Source: Trichormus_B sp936914905
GTDB lineage: Bacteria > Cyanobacteriota > Cyanobacteriia > Cyanobacteriales > Nostocaceae
Reading direction: 5' to 3' (one strand)
Length of the DNA stretch: 64,000 nt
Assembly: GCF_039871975.1 (NCBI RefSeq)
Contig: NZ_JBDPLL010000001.1
In this document: positions 57,413 through 64,000 of the stretch, piece by piece
Layout of the letters: the number at the start of each line of letters is the position of its first letter
How positions within the stretch are numbered: the stretch's first letter is position 1
The notes under the pieces: model-generated
The model's database searches: none
What the model saw: the letters and a program-made list of their open reading frames with translations, nothing else
What the model was told of the DNA's origin: nothing
Made by a program: the position numbers and the translations under genes

Positions 57413-58925
57413 AGGGCTTGCTGAATAAACGAAAAACCTCGATAAATTAAGAGATTAGGGGTATAAAAATTGAAAAAAGTGCAAAGAAAAGAGTTAAAGT
57501 AGGTAAAACTCCTTGCATCAAGGTGTATTAAGATATATCGGAAAGCGCAATAACAAGAAACACTGCCAGAAAACTTTGAACTACGTCTTTGGTGGGAAAC
57601 TAGCATTAGATAACCGGTGGATAATCATGGCGTAGATGATATATTAGTCAGAATTTGAGGGAGAATATGCAGCCATATTTTCAGAAGGAATAGGCGCACC
57701 ACCCAAAACATTTAGGATAGCGTTGGGAGCATTAATAATCGGAGCATTAATAATCAAAGAGAAATTAGGAATAAGTGATAGAAAAACAGAAGAACAGATT
57801 AGGGAGAATCCCTATCTGCAATAGTTTATAGAAATGTCAACCTATACGAACGAACCTCTATTTGATGCTTCCATGCTATTTTACTTTCGAGAAAGAATAT
57901 ATATAAAATTAGTCAACAAATTGAATCAATAAATTTTCAAACAGGGGTTAGAAATAAAAGAGGAGGAAGTAAAATCAAAAAAGTCATAAATAGAAAACTC
58001 AAAAAGTGAGCTGACCAATCGGGAGAAATGAACATTAGATGCCAGTTGTGGGCCAGCAGATATGAGTTATCCAACTGACTTAATCAACAGGCAACTGCAA
58101 TATATAAAAAGAAACTTACCTCACATTCAGCAACTAATAGATTTGGGTGCGTCACTCGTAAAACTGAGTAATAGGTCATATTAAGATCTTGCTAGTAGTA
58201 GCAGAAGTTTATCGTCAACAACTGTGGTTTTATGAAAATAAAAAACAGAGTATAGAAGACTGAATTGTCAGTTTAAGTCAACCACACATTCTTCCGATTG
58301 TCCGTGGGAAAGCAGAAACACCTGTAGAGTTTGGTCTAAAGTTTTCAGCTCTTTATTTTGACGGTTATGTATTTTTAGACCCTATAAGTTGGGATAATTT
58401 TAACGAATCAGGAGACTTAAAATCACAAGTTTAAGCATTCAAAACCTACACGGGGTATTATCCTGAATCAGTTCATGTTTATAACATTTATCGGAATCTA
58501 GACAACCGTGCTTGGTGTAAAGAAAGAGGTATTAGAATCAGTACTCTTTCCAAAGGAAGTCCACCTAAAAATGTCAGTAAAGAAAAAAAGAAACAGGCTT
58601 TAAAGGAGGAGAGAATTCGTAACTGTATTGAGGGTAAATTCGAACAAGCTAAACTAAGATTTAGCCTTGGTAGAGTGATGGCTAAACTTTCTCATACTTC
58701 TTTAACTGCAATTACTATTTCTTTTTTAGTTATGAATCTTTCTACTCTTCTCTTAGGGCTTTTTTGTGTCTTTTTATGGCAATTTTTAAGAACCACATCT
58801 TCTTTCACTTCTTTTATTAAAGAAAATTATGTTTTGGATAATCGCAGCCCAAAAAAAGTCACTTCCCTTGAATGCTTCTTTCCTCAAATTGCTGTGTCTC
58901 TTTTTTTACTTGATATTGAAGACTA
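57413..58925 (+). pseudogene. IS5/IS1182-like transposase, decayed
   Basis: The left end GGGCTTGCTGAATAAACGAA is typical of a cyanobacterial IS. The transposase is readable in pieces: FELRFGGKLALDNRWIIMA, GAPPKTFRIALGALIIGALI, SDRKTEEQIRENPYLQ, stop, NEPLFDASMLFYFRERI, TLDASCGPADMSYPTDLINR, IVRGKAETPVEFGLKFSALY, WCKERGIRISTLSKGSPPKN, then LGRVMAKLSHTSLTAITISF to the end. Many stops and shifts are present. The right terminal repeat is not recognised. Confidence 0.8.
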
Positions 58926-59092
58926 GCTCCCCTTGCACATAGTTGTGGTTTTGATATCTCTATTTCCAGGTGCAAGATGTGAGCCTCCCACGAGCGAGGT
59001 TTATGCTCCCGCAATCAATGAAAGAAAAACGTTCAGATTGAAAATCTGAAATACTTGCTTGCCAAGGGTTAGAAAATGTGTTTCTTGAGAGT

Positions 59093-60670
59093 TTACGGTG
59101 TTTCTGGAAAAGTTTGCACCTTACCATCTGGACTAAAAACTGCTCTGAGTTTAATATTTCGCCCAGATTTATTAGTAGAAACAAAAGCTGTACCAATTTC
59201 TGGAATACCAGTGCTATTAACGTATTCTCTGGCGGCTCGATTTAATGGCAAAATACGTTCAACAGACCCATCAACACCCAACATCAAACTATACTCCAAT
59301 GTTTGGGAAAATCCAGTAGGAGGCTGCCAACGCTTTTGCAAATATTCCTTAGCTTCGGCTACTTGAGGTATATCAAATAATGTATTTTCCCTAACTGCTA
59401 CATCTGTCGGTAAGGAAGAGTTTCTTGCAGATCGCAATTTTTCTACTAAATTATCGTCAGTTGCTACAGAAGAAGTTGTACCAGAGGAATCACCTAATTG
59501 CTGTGAGTCTCGTTGAGAAATTATGGGAGCAGAAGTTTGAGCTTGAGTCTCATTAGGTAAAGTAGTAACAGAAGGAGGGATATTAGAGAAACTACTGATA
59601 TCTGTCGGAGGTAAATTTTGACGATTGGTAGAATTAATACCACTTTGGGTAATCACCCTTGTGGAGTTTTGTGGAGGATTCGCTTGTGTGGATAATGGTA
59701 GTCCTAAATTACTAGAAATAACAGGCTTGTTAGTTTGCGGTATCGTCAGATTTTTCGGTAATATTGGATTTGTTGCTGGGACAGTTGCATTGGGAAAATC
59801 CAGAGGCTTGGAGGTTAAACTTGGATCAGCCGGTGGAGGAGGGGGATCTAAATTGGGGATTTGTAGCGCCGCAGTATTGCTTGGGGGAGTAGGCAAATTA
59901 CCGGGAGCGTTAATTCCTATTGGCGGATTATTTAAAGAGGGAGAAGATTTAAGAGCAATTTGATTGGCCGTTGAAGCTGGTTTTTTAGCTGTTTGCTCGT
60001 TATTTTGCCTTATGTTATTAGCATAATGCCAGGTTAAGGGAGTTAAACCCAGAGCTAATACTAACATTGCAGCTATTGGTGTCCAACTTGGCACACTGGG
60101 AAAAGAACTCTCACTGTTGAGATTTGGTAATGTGATGACATCACTTGAGTATTCATCTAAAGCATTTGCCAAATCAAATAATTGTAATAAAGTAAGTTGA
60201 ATTACAGGACCAGATGTGGCGTTACCAAGAGAACCAATAAATAGTTTATGAGTTAAATGATCACTGGATTCTACATAAATGGTTGCCTCTAGAATGCTCA
60301 TACTAGAAGTATTTAGGGTTTTAGGTAATGGTGAAGTTGAGGCAACTTCATTTAATTCTGGTTGTTCAGATCTTGTATTTGATTTTTGCGGTTCTAAAAA
60401 ATTGAAACAAAAACTATCTGCTGATTGTTGTAAGAGTTTTTGCGTGTAATGGGTTACAGCATGACATAAAGCTTCTAACTGATCCTGATCGCCCTGAATT
60501 GGTACTTTACTTTCTTCTGGTAGTGTCAGATCATCAAAATGCAACTCAAAACGCAATTGCTTAATGACATTTTGCCCCATCCACTTTGATAAAGGTGAAC
60601 TTTGCGCTAATATTTCTAGTGTGCAAGTAGGGGGTGTGTAGCGACGAATGACAGAATTTAGTCTAGGCAT
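59093..60670 (-). CDS. DUF4335 domain-containing protein
   Basis: A 525-residue cyanobacterial protein. The first ~180 residues form the DUF4335 domain (MPRLNSVIRRYTPPTCTLEI and LRFELHFDDLTLPEESKVPI). A membrane segment follows near residue 200 (WTPIAAMLVLALGLTPLTW), then ~180 residues rich in Pro, Ser, Thr and Asn without predicted structure. The C-terminal domain contains KEYLQKRWQPPTGFSQTLEY and GVDGSVERILPLNRAAREYV. It is therefore probably a membrane-anchored protein. The DUF3038 gene lies 87 bases upstream on the same strand; the two are regularly adjacent in cyanobacteria, suggesting a shared but unknown role. Confidence 0.85.
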   Translation of the reverse strand: MPRLNSVIRRYTPPTCTLEILAQSSPLSKWMGQNVIKQLRFELHFDDLTLPEESKVPIQGDQDQLEALCHAVTHYTQKLLQQSADSFCFNFLEPQKSNTRSEQPELNEVASTSPLPKTLNTSSMSILEATIYVESSDHLTHKLFIGSLGNATSGPVIQLTLLQLFDLANALDEYSSDVITLPNLNSESSFPSVPSWTPIAAMLVLALGLTPLTWHYANNIRQNNEQTAKKPASTANQIALKSSPSLNNPPIGINAPGNLPTPPSNTAALQIPNLDPPPPPADPSLTSKPLDFPNATVPATNPILPKNLTIPQTNKPVISSNLGLPLSTQANPPQNSTRVITQSGINSTNRQNLPPTDISSFSNIPPSVTTLPNETQAQTSAPIISQRDSQQLGDSSGTTSSVATDDNLVEKLRSARNSSLPTDVAVRENTLFDIPQVAEAKEYLQKRWQPPTGFSQTLEYSLMLGVDGSVERILPLNRAAREYVNSTGIPEIGTAFVSTNKSGRNIKLRAVFSPDGKVQTFPETP

Positions 60671-60699
60671 AGCTGGAATTGCAAGGGGGACAAAGATAA

Positions 60700-60731
60700 A
60701 TTTTTGATTTTTGATTTTTGATTTTTGATTA
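60700..60731. repeat. Tandem heptamer repeat (tttttga, ~4 copies)
   Basis: Four perfect TTTTTGA units lie in the spacer between the DUF3038 and DUF4335 genes; STRR class. Confidence 0.9.
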
Positions 60732-60757
60732 GTAATTTAAAATCTCCAATTGAAAAT

Positions 60758-61366
60758 CTAAACTTGTTTTGTGGAACGGTCTATTAGTACTAACCACAAT
60801 CGGCGATGTCCACCAGAGGCGCTATAAAAAAGCAAGTCTACCATCAGTTTTAATGCTAAATTAGTCAGCAACTCTGTGGAGACTATTTCATCTTCTTTCA
60901 TGCGCTCTTGATAGGTATTGCAGAAAGCATCAATATAATCTCCCAGTAAAGAATTCTGATGAGGTTCTTGATTTTTCGCTGCTATTTTTTCTAATAGCCC
61001 TACGGCACGACGAATTAATTCTTGGTGCTGTTTGGCAAGATAACAACTAATCAGAACTAGCGATCGCGCTTCTTCTACATCTAGTTTCTTTCGCCCTCCT
61101 TGACCTTTGCGTATGGGATTAGACTGGCGTAGTCGCCATAAAGCTACTCGATCAGGGACTTTCGTCTCTAAATTTAAACTAATCGCCGCCGAAAGCATAG
61201 CATCAGAACCAAGTCCAGTTAAACTTTCTAGCGCCAACAGCACCAAATCTAACTGGGTTTTGATATTATCCCATTGAACTGAATTTGGGGTCGGAAACTG
61301 ACTTAAATCGTCCCACTGGGAATTCGGTCTAGCTGAATTAGCGGCCGACTGCATAACTTTTAGCAT
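60758..61366 (-). CDS. DUF3038 domain-containing protein
   Basis: A 202-residue helical protein of the cyanobacterial DUF3038 family, containing LVLLALESLTGLGSDAMLSA, PDRVALWRLRQSNPIRKG and the C-terminal HRRLWLVLIDRSTKQV. No membrane segment is obvious. It probably forms a unit with the downstream DUF4335 gene. The function is unknown; conservation across cyanobacteria suggests a basic cellular role. Confidence 0.85.
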   Translation of the reverse strand: MLKVMQSAANSARPNSQWDDLSQFPTPNSVQWDNIKTQLDLVLLALESLTGLGSDAMLSAAISLNLETKVPDRVALWRLRQSNPIRKGQGGRKKLDVEEARSLVLISCYLAKQHQELIRRAVGLLEKIAAKNQEPHQNSLLGDYIDAFCNTYQERMKEDEIVSTELLTNLALKLMVDLLFYSASGGHRRLWLVLIDRSTKQV

Positions 61367-61573
61367 AGGTGATCCGGCGAATAGAGGCTGTTGCTGTTAC
61401 CCATTTTGAAACGAAAGAAGCAGAGAAATTATTGGTTTTCCATAGTTATACCATTTTGGAAGGCAGAAGGCAGGAGCTAGGAAACAGGAGCTAGAAGGCG
61501 GAAGCTAAGATATTTTTCTCTGTCACGCGAAGGGTGATGCCTCTAGCACGCTACGCGAATGCTTTAGCGATAC

Positions 61574-61612
61574 GTCAGCGCGGTCTTGGGGTTTCCCCAA
61601 GACCGCGCTGAC
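61574..61612. repeat. Perfect 18-bp hairpin abutting the mutS2 stop codon
   Basis: GTCAGCGCGGTCTTGGGG, loop TTT, and the exact complement end one base before the mutS2 stop. It is GC-rich and unlike the surrounding DNA; there is no T run on the minus strand. It resembles a widespread cyanobacterial palindromic repeat, and a half copy lies near 44668. It may act as a terminator or mRNA-stabilising structure. Confidence 0.75.
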
Positions 61613-64000
61613 TTACCTATCACTTGTCACCTGTTCCACATGAGCAATTGTGACACCAGTCCCGCCATCTGCTTGTTCTGCTGGTTCGTGGTGGCTGACT
61701 CTAGGGTGTTTATGCAGAAAAGCGTGAACTCCTTGCTTTAACTTACCTGTACCATATCCATGAATAATCCATAAAGGTCCATCAGCTTCGGAAATCGCTT
61801 TTTCTAAGATATATTCGGCATCAGCTACCCGTTTTCCGCGCAAATCAACGGTATTTTTCGAGGTACGAATAGCTAAAGCTGGTGCTGGTGGTGGGATAAC
61901 GGCTGGTGCTGGTTTGGGTTTAGCAGTGGGTTCTGGTTTCTGCCCCTCTAAGGATTCTATATCTTGTAATTGCACCATCATTTTCATGATGCCAAAGCGC
62001 ACACTGAATTCTCCATCTGTATCAGGGGCTGTTAACACTTCAGCGGTTTGCCCTAATTTGGGAATACGGATGCGATCGCCTACTTTGGGCATAAACCCTG
62101 GTTTAGGTTTGGGTGGTGGTGCGGGTTGATATTTTTCTGTAATTTCACTTAATGCCTTGGTTGCTTGCTGGGCATCTTGGGCGGTGGGTTTTCCTTGTTG
62201 CAAACGGCGAATAACTTCGGCAATTTGTCCTTTGGCTTGGATGATTGCTTCCTGTACTGCTACTTCTTGGTAAGCACGCAAATCTTTTTCTCGTTCTTGT
62301 AAAGCTGTGGCTTTCTGGGAAACTTCTTTGTATAACTTTTCGGCTTGACGTAATAATTCTTGCGCTTCCGCCGCTTTGGTTTCTTGACTGCGCCGCTGTG
62401 CTTCTAAGCCTGCAATTACTTGATTAACTTCGTCCGTGGCTTCTCCTACTTGACTTTTTGCAGCTTCTACCACTTCTGGTTTTAATCCCAGACGCAAGGC
62501 AATGGCTAAGGCGTTGGAACGTCCAGGAATACCCCACAATAACCGATAGGTTGGTGAGAGGGTAGCGTCATTAAATTCTACTGAGGCGTTTTCAAAGCGA
62601 ACATCCTCATATTTCAAAGCTTTTAATTCCCCAAAGTGGGTGGTAGCAATGGTTAATTGGGCATGATCAGCGAGATATTGTAAAAGAGCGATCGCTAATG
62701 CACTACCTTCTACCGGATCAGTACCTGCACCCACTTCATCAAGTAAGACTAGGGAATTGGGCATGGGGCATTGGGCATTGGGCATTAGGAAAATTACTTC
62801 CCCATCTCCCCCATTTTCTCTCATCTCCCCCATCTCCCAGTCCCTAATCCCCAGTCGCCGATCCCCAGTGCCTAAAGCATTTAAAATCCGACTAATGCGG
62901 CGAATATGCCCGGAAAATGTTGATAAACTTTGTTGTAAAGATTGTTCATCCCCAATATCGGCTAAAACCTGGTCAAACCAAGGAATTTCTACTGGTTCAC
63001 GGGCGGGAACAAATAAGCCCACTTTGGCCATTAAGGCTGCTAACCCCAAGGTTTTTAAAGTTACTGTTTTACCACCAGTATTGGGTCCAGTAATTGTGAC
63101 GACTTTGATGTGGGGACTAATTAATAAATCAACGGGAATTACTGGATGTCCCTGTTCATGCTGTTGTTGCCAAACTAACAAGGGATGGCGTAATTGCCGC
63201 AGGGTAATTATTTGCTGTTCTTGACGATTTACAAACCGGGGCGGATTACCACCTATCCAGAAACTATACCTAGCTTTAGCTGTGGCTATATCTAAGGTAG
63301 TGACAATTGCTAATAACTTTTCTAAATCGGGTTTAACTGCGGCGACTTGCTCTGTTAAATTGCGACGAATAGCTTCTTCTTCGGCCTGTTCTCTTCTAAT
63401 AGCTTGGCGCAGTTGGTTGCCCATTGACACAATGCTATTAGGTTCGACATACAAAGTTGCACCGCTGGTGGACGTGTCATGAACAACACCAGGAACTGCA
63501 TCCTTTTGTGGTGCTTTTACGGGGATAACATAGCGCTCGCCCCGTTGAGTGATAATAGGTTCTTGTAATGCTCCCGATTTTGCTTGAATGATATTGTGCA
63601 GTTTTTGGGTAATTTGACCACGTGATTTCCGTAAATCTTCCCTAATTTCTCCTAATTTTTGACTAGCGCGGTTTGTAACTTGCGATCTTTCATCAATACA
63701 ACGGTGAATTTCCTGCTCCAATTCCGGGTAAGTCCGTAATTCAGCAACTAATTCAGCCAAAATTGGTATATCTTCCTGATTGTCAATTAACCGACGTAAA
63801 TTTCTTGCACCAGCGAGGGTGGTAGCGATAGCCAACAGTTCCTCACCAGACAAAATCCCTTGCAGTTCTGCACGTTCTAGGGAATCACCAATATCTTGAA
63901 TGCCCTCAAAGGATAACCCTGGTGTCAGCAGGCTTTCCAGTTGATAGACTTCTTTGGTTTGTGCTAACAACTCTTTACTTTCCTCTAGAGTTGTCGGTAT
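61613..64000 (-). CDS. mutS2: Endonuclease MutS2 (5' partial)
   Basis: A MutS-family ATPase with a C-terminal Smr nuclease domain, linked in bacteria to suppression of recombination and to rescue of collided ribosomes. The frame is open to the window edge (IPTTLEESKELLAQ precedes the ATG at 63970), so the true start is outside. Seen: Walker A TGPNTGGKTVTLKTLG, the signature region DEQSLQQSLSTFSGHIRRIS, Walker B LVLLDEVGAGTDP, the long coiled coil, and the Smr domain VDLRGKRVADAEYILEKAI with HGYGTGKLKQGVHAFL. Between ILNALGTGD and SLVLLDEV, about 40 extra residues (62753-62873) are encoded by GGGCATTGGGCATT-type repeats inside the ATPase core. Confidence 0.95.
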   Translation of the reverse strand: MPTTLEESKELLAQTKEVYQLESLLTPGLSFEGIQDIGDSLERAELQGILSGEELLAIATTLAGARNLRRLIDNQEDIPILAELVAELRTYPELEQEIHRCIDERSQVTNRASQKLGEIREDLRKSRGQITQKLHNIIQAKSGALQEPIITQRGERYVIPVKAPQKDAVPGVVHDTSTSGATLYVEPNSIVSMGNQLRQAIRREQAEEEAIRRNLTEQVAAVKPDLEKLLAIVTTLDIATAKARYSFWIGGNPPRFVNRQEQQIITLRQLRHPLLVWQQQHEQGHPVIPVDLLISPHIKVVTITGPNTGGKTVTLKTLGLAALMAKVGLFVPAREPVEIPWFDQVLADIGDEQSLQQSLSTFSGHIRRISRILNALGTGDRRLGIRDWEMGEMRENGGDGEVIFLMPNAQCPMPNSLVLLDEVGAGTDPVEGSALAIALLQYLADHAQLTIATTHFGELKALKYEDVRFENASVEFNDATLSPTYRLLWGIPGRSNALAIALRLGLKPEVVEAAKSQVGEATDEVNQVIAGLEAQRRSQETKAAEAQELLRQAEKLYKEVSQKATALQEREKDLRAYQEVAVQEAIIQAKGQIAEVIRRLQQGKPTAQDAQQATKALSEITEKYQPAPPPKPKPGFMPKVGDRIRIPKLGQTAEVLTAPDTDGEFSVRFGIMKMMVQLQDIESLEGQKPEPTAKPKPAPAVIPPPAPALAIRTSKNTVDLRGKRVADAEYILEKAISEADGPLWIIHGYGTGKLKQGVHAFLHKHPRVSHHEPAEQADGGTGVTIAHVEQVTSDR

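Noticed and set aside
59076..59963. Plus-strand open frames overlapping the DUF4335 gene
   Set aside because: They arise from the low-complexity Pro/Ser/Asn-rich region read in antisense and have no start context or family resemblance.
9692..60731. Short tandem repeats as CRISPR arrays
   Set aside because: Units are 7 bases, directly adjacent and without unique spacers, so they are STRRs.

Overview
The window reads as low-GC chromosomal DNA from a filamentous, probably heterocyst-forming cyanobacterium (Nostocales, Anabaena/Dolichospermum/Raphidiopsis-like). The support is: a cytochrome b6f petC-petA pair; an ATP synthase beta-epsilon pair detached from the main atp operon; many HIP1-type gcgatcgc octamers; heptanucleotide tandem repeats between genes; a PEP-CTERM relic; and cyanobacterial conserved families (Tab2, DUF3067, DUF3038, DUF4335). 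Three runs of exactly 100 N mark scaffold gaps, all inside or at the edge of copies of one insertion-sequence family. No tRNA, rRNA or CRISPR array was recognised.

Layout. 1-6372: 3' end of a nonribosomal peptide synthetase (C-A-PCP-C-A-PCP-TE), 5' end outside the window. 6.4-8.8 kb: Tab2-like protein and a TldE/PmbA homologue. 9.2-11.2 kb: atp epsilon and beta genes on the minus strand. 11.4-14.3 kb: a dead PEP-CTERM gene and a 2.1 kb block of broken transposases bounded by a 32-bp inverted repeat. 14.6-20.7 kb: SirB1 homologue with a nonsense codon, SRPBCC protein, wrecked radical-SAM gene, eroded HigBA module, small membrane protein, IS relics. 20.7-25.6 kb: UPF0182 membrane protein, CHAT-domain relic, second IS copy. 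25.9-30.2 kb: cyclic-nucleotide-binding protein, cobyrinate a,c-diamide synthase with DUF3067 gene, petC-petA. 30.2-32.5 kb: a toxin-antitoxin pair apparently split by several IS relics. 32.6-39.0 kb: saccharopine-dehydrogenase-like gene, a hypothetical gene and the type IV pilus motor operon pilB-pilT-pilC. 39.6-47.3 kb: chaperone cluster grpE, dnaK, dnaJ, then a TusA-like gene and rsgA, interrupted between dnaK and dnaJ by two head-to-head IS relics around a WD40 fragment. 47.9-49.5 kb: GH57 enzyme. 49.7-53.0 kb: IS701-like relic, PIN-like gene, DUF29 relics and a broken membrane-protein gene. 53.0-56.6 kb: DUF1537 kinase and minC-minD-minE. 56.7-59 kb: YiaA/B-like protein, a MITE and an IS5/IS1182-like relic. 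59.1-64.0 kb: DUF4335 and DUF3038 pair and mutS2, whose start lies beyond the window.

Housekeeping operons (ATP synthase, b6f, pilus motor, DnaK system, Min system) are intact, while accessory genes between them are repeatedly broken by in-frame stops, deletions and mobile elements. This suggests ongoing genome erosion. Some nonsense calls could be draft-assembly errors, but the combination of TAA, TAG and TGA with frameshifts argues against stop-codon recoding. Intergenic short repeats have also spread in frame into at least three conserved genes (cbiA, rsgA, mutS2).
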